Assembly: GCA_018831055.1 (NCBI GenBank) | Contig: JAHJRE010000071.1 | Coordinates: 1-33,111 of the forward strand | DNA: 33,111 bases | Direction of reading: 5' to 3' | DNA from: Bacteroidota bacterium | GTDB lineage: Bacteria > Bacteroidota > Bacteroidia > Bacteroidales > B18-G4 | Shown here: one piece after another, positions 17,008 through 23,892 of the stretch | How positions within the stretch are numbered: the stretch's first letter is position 1 | Layout of the letters: every line of letters begins with the position of its first letter | The notes under the pieces: model-generated | The model's database searches: none | What the model saw: the letters and a program-made list of their open reading frames with translations, nothing else | Told to the model about the DNA's origin: nothing | Made by a program: the position numbers and the translations under genes

Positions 17008-17796
17008 TTATGGATAATAAACCGAAATTTTTCCATTTTTTGGCAATGCACGGTAGATCGTCCTGGCATCTCTCCATGATGTTTGAATTCTTATCCAGGG
17101 CTGATATTCCGGAATTTTCCCAAGCAGAATCGAACGGACGAAATCTCCGGAGGTACGTTTTCGTATATCCCGGATGGTTTTACGATATTTGGTATTAACT
17201 ACAGGATCGTTTTGTGTTAATTCAAGTCTGATCCCATTTTCCATATAAAAGGCAACAAAAACGGGTTCCCTCAGATTGGTGTCAGGTGTAATATTGGTTT
17301 GTTGGGCTTCCAGCGTATCTTTAGGAGCTTTCCGATATATTAACGGTTCGTGGGAGATGGTTGAAAGGGCCCGTTCTATTTTCATTACCTCTGCAAACAG
17401 ATTAAAACGGGCGACCGGTTTTAAACGTTGAAAGAAATCACTGATTCCGATACTCAGGATAGGAGCCTGGTGCAAAACTACTCCTTTATATTCCAGAGTA
17501 AGCAGACTATCGTGCAGGTTCACCGACAGAGTAATGGAATCGTCGGAAGCCAGAGCCAGCCGACTACGTACAAAGGCAAGTTCCGGATACAGGGCCTCCA
17601 TGTCCTCAGAAAGGGTTTTTTCCGGTTGGCTTTCCTGAATAGAACCAGTGTATGTATGGTTATAATGTTTTATGGTGTGGAAGGTTGAAACTGCGGACAT
17701 TACTAGGATGTAGACAATTATGGTTGCGGCTGCTATGCAAAGAATTAAATACCAGTGCCTGCGTTTAAGGTTGATTTGTTTATGGAATCCCCGCAT
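17008..17796 (-). CDS. Membrane-anchored envelope protein of unknown function
   Basis: A 262-aa protein with one N-terminal transmembrane helix (about residues 14-36) and a large, probably periplasmic remainder. It contains SEDMEALYPELAFVRSRLALASDDSITLSVNLHDSLLTLEYKG in segments of alternating helix and strand, a Pro/Thr-rich linker and a basic end (KYRKTIRDIRKRTSGDF). It is the last gene of the cluster that holds two L,D-transpeptidases and begins 12 nt after the first of them, so it is very likely cotranscribed with them and related to the cell envelope. I do not recognise its family. Confidence 0.75.
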   Translation of the reverse strand: MRGFHKQINLKRRHWYLILCIAAATIIVYILVMSAVSTFHTIKHYNHTYTGSIQESQPEKTLSEDMEALYPELAFVRSRLALASDDSITLSVNLHDSLLTLEYKGVVLHQAPILSIGISDFFQRLKPVARFNLFAEVMKIERALSTISHEPLIYRKAPKDTLEAQQTNITPDTNLREPVFVAFYMENGIRLELTQNDPVVNTKYRKTIRDIRKRTSGDFVRSILLGKIPEYQPWIRIQTSWRDARTIYRALPKNGKISVYYP

Positions 17797-17808
17797 GATG
17801 ATTGTATT

Positions 17809-18528
17809 TTAGTAAATATAAACTTTCGAGCCTGATGGCATGGTCCTGTAAACTGCTTCCAGATCATCATCGTTCATGCGGATGCATCCATGCGTCACGG
17901 GCATTCCCAGAAATCTTTTGTAAAGGGTGCCATGAATAAGATACCCACCGCCAAGACTGAGAGAATATTCTCCCAGCACTCCGTATTCGTAACGGGAGGG
18001 ATGATGAGTGGGGGGAACAGGTAATCCTTCCTCAACAAAAGCCCAGTCTGGTTTAGTCCAAACCGGATTGACTTTCTTCTCACCAACGGTAAAAACTCCT
18101 TTGGGCGTTTTGAATATCCATTTTTCCTGATCGTCTTTTTCAAGCATTACATAACTACCGGTGGAACATATCCCACGTCGTATAACTTTTTTCCCGGAAT
18201 AAAGCCTGAATTTGTTTTCAGCAGTGTTTATCACAAGATATGACCAGGATGGGGTTTTGCGGTTGAGTTTTTTATTAAGGTTGTCTATTTCTTTTTGAAT
18301 TTCCGTAGGAGTTTCCTTAGGAAAGGGGTGTGTTTCAAATAGAACTAAAGATTTTTCCTGGAAAAACGGAATGAGGATTAGGGAGAAACTGAGAATAGAT
18401 ACAAGAATAAGAGCAAACAAGATACTTTTTATCAGGATGCTATTTTTTTGGAAAAAGGATAGCATGATGGAGTATACATGTCTGGAAAGGTTTACCATTG
18501 CTTTTGTGACATCCTGAAAATTTTTCAT
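17809..18528 (-). CDS. L,D-transpeptidase (YkuD domain), membrane-anchored
   Basis: A 239-aa enzyme with a single N-terminal signal anchor (about residues 34-57) and a YkuD catalytic domain starting near WSYLVINTAENKFRLYSG. The catalytic motif is complete: H199 in LIHGTL, H213 and C215 in THGCIRM. These Cys transpeptidases use the L-Lys/mDAP-containing tetrapeptide of peptidoglycan as acyl donor to make 3-3 crosslinks or attach proteins. It starts 27 nt after the 370-aa transpeptidase and ends 12 nt before the membrane-anchored protein, a compact operon. Confidence 0.93.
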   Translation of the reverse strand: MKNFQDVTKAMVNLSRHVYSIMLSFFQKNSILIKSILFALILVSILSFSLILIPFFQEKSLVLFETHPFPKETPTEIQKEIDNLNKKLNRKTPSWSYLVINTAENKFRLYSGKKVIRRGICSTGSYVMLEKDDQEKWIFKTPKGVFTVGEKKVNPVWTKPDWAFVEEGLPVPPTHHPSRYEYGVLGEYSLSLGGGYLIHGTLYKRFLGMPVTHGCIRMNDDDLEAVYRTMPSGSKVYIY

Positions 18529-18555
18529 TGTAATTAATATGGTTAACAGATCAGT

Positions 18556-19668
18556 TTAGTTTTCCGGCCTGAACTCCTCCAATGCCCCTACGATTGTTAC
18601 AGGTGTTCCGACACTTACGAGCTTAAACAACTCATCCATGTTATCATTGGTCAGTGCCACACACCCGCTGGTCCAATCTTCTCCTCTTCCTCCACCTCCG
18701 TGTATTTCTATAAGGCTTCCAATATCTGCGTTCTGAGGGATAAGTCCTTTCTTTTTATCTTTTTTGAAACGCTGTTTATCATTTTCATTTGGATAATCAA
18801 TCAGCAGAGCTTTGTAATATTTAGTTTTGTTTCCATCTTTTTTGCTGGTAATTTTATAAGCTCCTTCCGGAGTGGCATGGTCACCTTTCATCTTTTTATG
18901 GTTCATCCAGTTTTTACCCATTTCGATTGGGAAGACTTTTACTGTTTTGCCTGATTTATAAACCGTGCATGTCCTGGCATACTTATCCACGATTATGGCT
19001 ACTGAACCATTTCCGGAAGATGTCCTTATTGTTTTATCAGCCAATGATTTCCATTCGGGTAATTTGCTAAAATACTGGATTACTTTTTTTTCCATAAGCA
19101 AACGGGCCTTTTCAATACGTGATTTTGCCGACAACAATTTTTCTCCACATGCATGGTATTCGCTTTTACGGAAGAGGATTTTGCTCTCAGCCAGAAGTAG
19201 TTTCCCTGATTCCAGGTTTTTTGTGGTTTCCTGATCTGGAGGAAATACAGAGTAACTGTTTTCAAAAAGTATAATTCCATGTTCGAGCAAAGAAATGTCT
19301 TTTTCCATAGTCTTTTTCAGGTGAGCATTACCTGCAACTGCGAGTTTATATGCTTCTGCAGCTTTTTCCCGGCTGGTTTCAGCAAACAGGATCACACTAT
19401 CGAAATTGCGAAAGGGTGGGAGTTTTTCATTTTCTTTCTTCCATAATATCATAGCAGAATCATAAAATCCCAGAGCTTCGGCATAGAGGTGGCCGACATA
19501 TTTACCGGCATTTACTTTTTTTGCTTCCGATAAAGCGTTTCTGGCCTCACGGATCTTGCTGGATGGATTATCAGTTCTGTTAAAAAGTAGGAAATATCCG
19601 GGTACAGCGAAGATGATCGGCAGCAGAATTATAATGACCTTAAGTTTTCTTCTCTTCCCCTTTTTCAT
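18556..19668 (-). CDS. L,D-transpeptidase (YkuD domain) with N-terminal helical module
   Basis: A 370-aa protein with an N-terminal hydrophobic anchor (about residues 10-30). An alpha-helical region (about 35-200) follows with repeats of the form REARNALSEAKK, YVGHLYAEALGFYDSA and ETSREKAAEAYKLA, like the helical lipoprotein encoded next door. The YkuD domain (about 222-362) has a variant active site: H323 in IEIHGG and C336 in DWTSGCVALTN, so the usual second His (THGC) is Ser and the following Arg is Ala. This TxGCxAL form is also seen in the YafK/DpaA branch, whose characterised member cleaves the Lpp-peptidoglycan link. Whether this enzyme attaches or releases a lipoprotein cannot be told from sequence. 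Confidence 0.9.
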   Translation of the reverse strand: MKKGKRRKLKVIIILLPIIFAVPGYFLLFNRTDNPSSKIREARNALSEAKKVNAGKYVGHLYAEALGFYDSAMILWKKENEKLPPFRNFDSVILFAETSREKAAEAYKLAVAGNAHLKKTMEKDISLLEHGIILFENSYSVFPPDQETTKNLESGKLLLAESKILFRKSEYHACGEKLLSAKSRIEKARLLMEKKVIQYFSKLPEWKSLADKTIRTSSGNGSVAIIVDKYARTCTVYKSGKTVKVFPIEMGKNWMNHKKMKGDHATPEGAYKITSKKDGNKTKYYKALLIDYPNENDKQRFKKDKKKGLIPQNADIGSLIEIHGGGGRGEDWTSGCVALTNDNMDELFKLVSVGTPVTIVGALEEFRPEN

Positions 19669-19680
19669 ACCCGTGAATTT

Positions 19681-19712
19681 AAAAAAGTCCCGGAATGTTC
19701 CGGGACTTTTTT
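19681..19712 (-). terminator. Strong intrinsic terminator after the helical lipoprotein gene
   Basis: AAAAAAGTCCCGGAA, a 2-nt loop TG and TTCCGGGACTTTTTT form a perfect 15-bp hairpin with a T-tract on both strands. On the minus strand it lies 24 nt after the lipoprotein stop and 12 nt before the start of the 370-aa transpeptidase. It should end most lipoprotein transcripts and let only some read through. Confidence 0.9.
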
Positions 19713-19736
19713 AAAGAATTACTCAAATTTTTTTGA

Positions 19737-20345
19737 TTATTTGCGGCCGCCTTTCATCTTGGCATATTTTTCCATCACCTCTTTCAGTTCGGCATTGATG
19801 GCATATGCTTTTTCTTTGGCAGCATTTACTTTGTTGAGAGCGGCCATGAAATCACCATTGTCGAATAACTGCTGTGCTTCTATGAGTGCAGCATCTACAA
19901 CGGTAATATCAGCCTTGATGGCTTCGATAGCGGCAGCGCCCTCTTTACCTTTGGGAGCTTGTGTGACAAGTTGGTTGTTCATTTCCTGCAAGGATTTGAT
20001 CTCGTCGATAGTGGCAACAACCTCAGCTTTTACCTCATTCATGCGGGTTTCAGCATTCATTTTAACCTGCTCGGCCTGGGTATTGATGGCAGCAAGCTTT
20101 TCTTTTTCTGCCTTGAAACTGCGGAACCATTTGGATTTCTGTGTTTCAATACTTTCATTTACGGCATTGAATGAATCCTGCAATGCTGCGAACTGTTCTG
20201 GAACATAAACATCAGCCTGGGCTGTTTGGGCGGCTTCGATAGCCAGACGGGCGTTATCGATTTCTGCCTGGGGGACTTTGCTGCAACTGGATAACATTAC
20301 GAGCATAATCACTGCGGACAGCCCGTACAATACTTTCATTTTCAT
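19737..20345 (-). CDS. Helical lipoprotein, Lpp-like in layout
   Basis: A 202-aa lipoprotein with lipobox MLSSC (C21). The mature part is almost entirely alpha-helical: ARLAIEAAQTAQADVYVPEQ, EKEKLAAINTQAEQVKMNAE, IEAIKADITVVDAALIEAQQ and ALNKVNAAKEKAYAINAEL, with Ala-rich heptads typical of coiled coils and of DUF4398-like proteins. It ends in KYAKMKGGRK, with a C-terminal Lys. A strong terminator follows at once, then two L,D-transpeptidase genes. Layout and neighbours recall Braun's lipoprotein, whose C-terminal Lys is joined to peptidoglycan by L,D-transpeptidases and whose gene in E. coli lies beside ldtE. The similarity is of architecture, not of close sequence; at about three times the Lpp length it is a different protein. 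Confidence 0.85.
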   Translation of the reverse strand: MKMKVLYGLSAVIMLVMLSSCSKVPQAEIDNARLAIEAAQTAQADVYVPEQFAALQDSFNAVNESIETQKSKWFRSFKAEKEKLAAINTQAEQVKMNAETRMNEVKAEVVATIDEIKSLQEMNNQLVTQAPKGKEGAAAIEAIKADITVVDAALIEAQQLFDNGDFMAALNKVNAAKEKAYAINAELKEVMEKYAKMKGGRK

Positions 20346-20570
20346 GGTTCAGATTCTGTTTTAATTAATTAAACTGTGCTTTGCCTGATCCAGGTTATGA
20401 AGCGATCCATGTACCCGGAGGCAGGGTAATTGTTTTTGCATTATGACGAAAGATTATGTTTTGGTCACATTATTAAAATGAAAATATTTTCATCGGGAAT
20501 AATTATATCCAAAAATATAACGGTATTATGCAAATGATTACCTTCGCATTACACTGAGCTGTTTTCCGTT

Positions 20571-21131
20571 ATGGGCGACAATGCATTCCGAGACGAAGAA
20601 ATCATCCGAAGCATTCTCCGGGAAGGGATGAGCCATAAGTATTCCATCCTTTACAAAAAGTATTATCAAAGGGTTCTGGATAAGTGTTATACTATGGTAA
20701 AAAACAAGGAAAAGGCCAGGGAACTCGCTCAGGAAATATTTGCCAAGGCTTTCGAAATGTTGGGCACCTTTCAGGGAAGGTCGTCTTTTTCTTCCTGGTT
20801 ATATTCCATTACCTATAACCATTGTATTGATTATCTCAGGATACAGAAGAAGATAAGTTATCCCGACTGGGACAGGGATAATGTTCTTCCGGATATATTT
20901 GAACCGGTGGAGGAGGATTTTTCAGAAACGGATTATGATATGCTGATGAAAATACTTGATAAGATACATCCTGAGGAGAAAGCCCTGTTGCTTATGAAAT
21001 ATCAGGATGGGATATCGATACACAATATAAGTACGGCGCTCAGGATCAGCGAAAGCGCAGCAAAAATGAGGTTGAAGCGGGCAAAGGCAAGGGTATTATA
21101 TTTATACCGTGAGATGAAACCGGAAGGATAA
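20571..21131 (+). CDS. ECF-type RNA polymerase sigma factor
   Basis: A 186-aa sigma70-family factor of the extracytoplasmic-function type. Region 2 spans about residues 25-95 (KARELAQEIFAKAFEMLGTF, SSFSSWLYSITYNHCIDYLR), and region 4 about 125-180 (LDKIHPEEKALLLMKYQDGISIHNIS, SAAKMRLKRAKARV), with a short acidic linker. The upstream gap (20346-20570) contains TACCTTCG at 20539-20546, close to the -7 consensus, 24 nt before the ATG. A PepSY-like protein gene follows after 50 nt; no anti-sigma gene with a transmembrane segment is adjacent. Confidence 0.93.
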   Translation: MGDNAFRDEEIIRSILREGMSHKYSILYKKYYQRVLDKCYTMVKNKEKARELAQEIFAKAFEMLGTFQGRSSFSSWLYSITYNHCIDYLRIQKKISYPDWDRDNVLPDIFEPVEEDFSETDYDMLMKILDKIHPEEKALLLMKYQDGISIHNISTALRISESAAKMRLKRAKARVLYLYREMKPEG

Positions 21132-21181
21132 TGTGACTTTGTAAGCGGAACAGCGTCATAAGTTTAATCAAAAAGTTATAC

Positions 21182-21580
21182 ATGAAGGATTTTCTCCGTC
21201 ATATAACCACGGGTAGTTTGAATGAAATACCGGAATCAGTCCTGGATGCATTTAAAAATGAATTTCCGGAGGCAATTAATACAGAATGGTATAAAGCAGC
21301 AGATGGATTTGAGGCGGTGTTTCACGATGAAGGCATAGAAAAGATAGCCATATTTGGCGATCAGGGAACAATTCTTATCCTGGAAGAAAATCTTTCAGTT
21401 GATTCCATCCCCTTGGCAATCGCTGATTTGGTCAGGGACATGGGGAAGATCATGAATTACATTCGCGTTAATAATAAGGGGGTGGTCACCTTTGAGCTAA
21501 TCCTTCGTGACAGAAACTGGCACCGTCACCTCCTGGAGGTAAGCCCGGAAGGAGTTGTTTTAAACAAACGCCGGCTGTAA
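21182..21580 (+). CDS. PepSY-like (BLIP-fold) protein
   Basis: A 132-aa protein with no signal peptide. SVLDAFKNEFPEAINTEWYK followed by GFEAVFHDEGIEKIAIFGDQ is the layout of the PepSY-like/DUF2874 repeat (P..V..aF...FP.A..v.W....gyeA.F), and a second copy can be read at IPLAIADLVRDMGKI to HRHLLEVSPEGVVL. Such domains are usually periplasmic; the absence of an export signal suggests a cytoplasmic role. It probably shares a transcript with the sigma factor 50 nt upstream and could be its regulator, by analogy only. Confidence 0.75.
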   Translation: MKDFLRHITTGSLNEIPESVLDAFKNEFPEAINTEWYKAADGFEAVFHDEGIEKIAIFGDQGTILILEENLSVDSIPLAIADLVRDMGKIMNYIRVNNKGVVTFELILRDRNWHRHLLEVSPEGVVLNKRRL

Positions 21581-21587
21581 TACCGGC
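21570..21587 (+). terminator. Weak hairpin at the end of the PepSY-like gene
   Basis: GCCGG at 21570-21574 pairs with CCGGC at 21583-21587 around an 8-nt loop that contains the TAA stop codon, followed by ATTGTTGTCTTAAT. The stem is short and the T-rich tail interrupted, so termination here would be inefficient. It lies between two convergent genes. Confidence 0.3.
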
Positions 21588-21596
21588 ATTGTTGTC

Positions 21597-21773
21597 TTAA
21601 TAATTGTAGCTGTCGTCCGAATACGATCCTTCATCCACAGAATCCAGGTCATCATCCCGGTAAAAATCATCGGAGTCAAGACGATTTAATTCTGCTTCGC
21701 ACTTCGGACAAACATCCAGGTCAAATTCTTCAGTGTCAAAAGGTTCTCCACACCTGATACATGTCGTTTCCAT
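21597..21773 (-). CDS. 58-aa acidic zinc-ribbon protein
   Basis: A short gene read on the minus strand from an ATG at 21773 to a TAA at 21597. The product starts METTCIRCGEPFD, has a second pair CPKC at residues 22-25, and then a strongly acidic tail rich in Asp, Ser and Tyr ending DSYNY. CxxC and CxxC separated by 13 residues should bind one zinc ion. A TAATTTCG box at 21821-21814 could be its promoter. Such mini zinc ribbons are often missed by annotation; the partner (nucleic acid or protein) is unknown. It converges on the PepSY-like gene. Confidence 0.75.
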   Translation of the reverse strand: METTCIRCGEPFDTEEFDLDVCPKCEAELNRLDSDDFYRDDDLDSVDEGSYSDDSYNY

Positions 21774-21923
21774 GTTATTGCTGGTTTTTAATGATTTTGT
21801 TAAACGGTTTAGACGAAATTATGTTTTAAAAGTAACAGGAAAAACTCTTCGATAGGAAAGAAATTGTGAACTACGAACTGGAGATACAGTGTTTTTTCTG
21901 CTCAAAGGCATAATAAGTGATCC

Positions 21924-22391
21924 TTACTTAGGATTTAATTTATAAGAATGACTTTCCTTATCCCTTCTTTTTGGAAAAAGAAAGGCTGAAATAATTGTTT
22001 TTAAAAGGTCGAAAACCAAAAAAGCTGAGATACCTCCCACAATGATATACGTTATTCCTTCGCTATCGAAAGTTATCCCAGGAATAAAGTTTTCCCATGT
22101 CTTTCGGGCAATTTTCCAATCAGCATGACCAATGAAAACAAACAGTTTGGTAAAAGGACCTGCTTCTGTAATTGCGTTTAATCCTGCTTCCAGAGACATT
22201 ATCCTTTCGGCAATTTCCGGAATATCATATTCATTCATAATATTTCTGGCTTCATCAATATGCCCTCCAACACGTTGAATATATTGGGAAATGAATTGCG
22301 GGAACTGTCCGAAAAGCATACCTCCGAACAAGCCTGCTGCAACAGTAAAAATCCCATTGATCTTCCTTAACAGCCATTGTTTTCTTTTCAT
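21924..22391 (-). CDS. DUF2937 family membrane protein
   Basis: A 155-aa protein with two membrane segments, at about residues 12-28 (FTVAAGLFGGMLFGQFP) and about 112-135 (ITYIIVGGISAFLVFDLLKTI). The conserved QFPQFISQYIQRVGGHIDEA stretch after the first segment is the signature I associate with DUF2937, a family of unknown function. The middle part is helical and likely periplasmic, and the basic C-terminus cytoplasmic. It stands alone, divergent from the DUF1648 gene. Confidence 0.75.
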   Translation of the reverse strand: MKRKQWLLRKINGIFTVAAGLFGGMLFGQFPQFISQYIQRVGGHIDEARNIMNEYDIPEIAERIMSLEAGLNAITEAGPFTKLFVFIGHADWKIARKTWENFIPGITFDSEGITYIIVGGISAFLVFDLLKTIISAFLFPKRRDKESHSYKLNPK

Positions 22392-22668
22392 TTTTAATTC
22401 TGTTAATGCTTAGTGTATTATTGCGATAAAAATAGTATAAATTCAAAGTGTTTATACCACCGAAGACACTATATCCGGAAAACATATTTTCAGACCTTAT
22501 TCTGACAGGATTTGATTATATACCTTATGTATTACTCGCAAAACAACGCTATGAGGTAGTATTATAATCACATGAAAATCTCAGTGCCATATTCTCCTAC
22601 TACAAAAGTCAATTCTAAGCTGAGAAATTTTAATTAACCTATAGAAGGGTTGCTTCTGGAATTAGTAG

Positions 22669-22676
22669 TATTTTTG
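22669..22676 (+). promoter_or_regulatory. Bacteroidota -7 box (TATTTTTG)
   Basis: TATTTTTG lies 19 nt before the ATG at 22696; a TTG at 22650-22652 is a possible -33 element although the 16-bp spacing is short. The rest of the roughly 300-bp gap 22392-22695 between the two divergent membrane-protein genes is AT-rich with no further feature I could recognise. Confidence 0.4.
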
Positions 22677-22695
22677 AATAAATGAATTCCAGGGA

Positions 22696-23166
22696 ATGAA
22701 AAATCAACGATCATTTTTAAAGGTGATATCAGACATAACCGCTTTTTTATTCACGTTATCTTTATTTGTGGTTATCATTTATTATTATAATAAAATTCCC
22801 GAAACAATTCCGGTTCATTACAATGCAACAGGGGAGGCTGATGGGTTTGGACACAAGAGATCCATCTGGCTTATTCCTTTCGTTTCGTTGTTTATGTTTT
22901 CCGGCTTGTTTTTATTAAGCCGTTTTATTGAGAGATTTCGGTTAAAGCAAAACGGGCAGCAAACTAAACAAAAAGTAGGTGCAATATATTTAATCCGTGC
23001 TATAAATATTATTATTTCCTCCGGATTCTTTTATATAGGGTTAAGTACAATTCAAGTCTCCCTGAAAATAACGACAGGTTTGAGCGTTTGGTTTCTCCCG
23101 GTTTTCCTGGGGGCTTTAGTAATTGTTATAGGCTTATTTATATATTGGATTAAAAGGAATAAGTAA
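22696..23166 (+). CDS. DUF1648 domain membrane protein
   Basis: A 156-aa protein with four predicted membrane helices (about residues 10-28, 54-74, 98-116 and 128-150). The periplasmic loop after the first helix holds IPETIPVHYNATGEADGFGHK, the DUF1648 signature (IPxHxNxxGxxD). The same domain forms the N-terminal part of SdpI-type immunity proteins, but the SdpI half is missing here, as in many short stand-alone DUF1648 proteins. Function unknown; likely an integral inner-membrane protein. Confidence 0.85.
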   Translation: MKNQRSFLKVISDITAFLFTLSLFVVIIYYYNKIPETIPVHYNATGEADGFGHKRSIWLIPFVSLFMFSGLFLLSRFIERFRLKQNGQQTKQKVGAIYLIRAINIIISSGFFYIGLSTIQVSLKITTGLSVWFLPVFLGALVIVIGLFIYWIKRNK

Positions 23167-23237
23167 AGTGGTTGGTTCCCGTATTATGTTGGGGAGCATT
23201 ATGGATGTTCAGTACATTATGTCCCATTTTTACAATT

Positions 23238-23361
23238 TTAGAAGGGTTATGGGAAATATTTTTGCAACCTAAAACCAAAATCCTGGCGGAAGGCAAGGGG
23301 GTATTTTGCCATCTTCACCGACAGTGAAGGTAACCGGATGGGGTTATACGGTGATAAGTGA
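23238..23361 (+). pseudogene. Remnant of a VOC (glyoxalase/bleomycin resistance) family gene
   Basis: The 360-bp gap before the lipoprotein gene preserves the 3' end of a VOC-family gene. One frame reads QPKTKILAEGKG up to 23300; then, after skipping a single G of the GGGGG run at 23297-23301, YFAIFTDSEGNRMGLYGDK and a stop at 23359-23361. VOC proteins typically end in (PKT.I...GyfAiF.DtEGNr.gL). A second shift just upstream (GNIFAT in another frame, then PKTKI) is also likely. No start codon or N-terminal half is left, so the gene is decayed, not a sequencing slip alone. Confidence 0.6.
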
Positions 23362-23525
23362 TACCATTTTACCAATAAACTTTTACCGGGGGGAAATTGG
23401 CTAAAGCTGAACTCCTGTTTTGATCCTTTTATGTGAGGCTATGGGGATATTTCCATTAACAATCTGTTGTATATTTACATCCTTTCAGGGTAAATTGCAA
23501 TTCCTGTGTATAAAAAGAAAACAAC

Positions 23526-23891
23526 ATGATGCAAAAATGGATCAGAAGAATACTTGGTGGATTATCTTTTACTTCCGCACTTTTTATTTTCCAGGCCTGT
23601 TACGGAACCCCGCAGGATATTGAGCCCGATTTTCTGGTCGAAGGGGAAGTCTTATCAAAAGAAACCGGAATACCCTTAAATGGCATAAAAGTTATCATCC
23701 CCGTGACTTTACAACAAGAATTTACCGATACCAACGGACGATTTTCCATGTACACGCCAATGAGGGATAGTGTTAAAATAGAATTTCAGGATGCAGACTC
23801 AATAGGGAACGGGTATTACAAGCCTTTTGATACAACTGTTAAGCAGATACAGGACAAGGTATTCCTGAAAATTAATCTGGAACTGTATTAA
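23526..23891 (+). CDS. Lipoprotein of the rSAM/lipoprotein system
   Basis: A 121-aa lipoprotein: signal peptide, then C25 in IFQACYGTPQD. Mature residues contain a carboxypeptidase-regulatory-like beta-sandwich (FLVEGEVLSKETGIPLNGIKV, FTDTNGRFSMYTPM, VKIEFQDADS). The CYGxP start directly after the lipobox, and a radical SAM gene 1 nt downstream, are the hallmarks I recall for the putative lipoprotein that accompanies a radical SAM/SPASM enzyme in Bacteroidota (TIGR04134/TIGR04133 pair). It is presumed, not proven, to be the substrate of that enzyme. It lies at the outer or inner membrane surface. Confidence 0.85.
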   Translation: MMQKWIRRILGGLSFTSALFIFQACYGTPQDIEPDFLVEGEVLSKETGIPLNGIKVIIPVTLQQEFTDTNGRFSMYTPMRDSVKIEFQDADSIGNGYYKPFDTTVKQIQDKVFLKINLELY

Positions 23892-23892
23892 C

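Noticed and set aside
16995-17198. 67-aa plus-strand frame between the hybrid kinase and the membrane-anchored protein
   Set aside because: It is mostly antisense to the C-terminus of the membrane-anchored protein and has no support.
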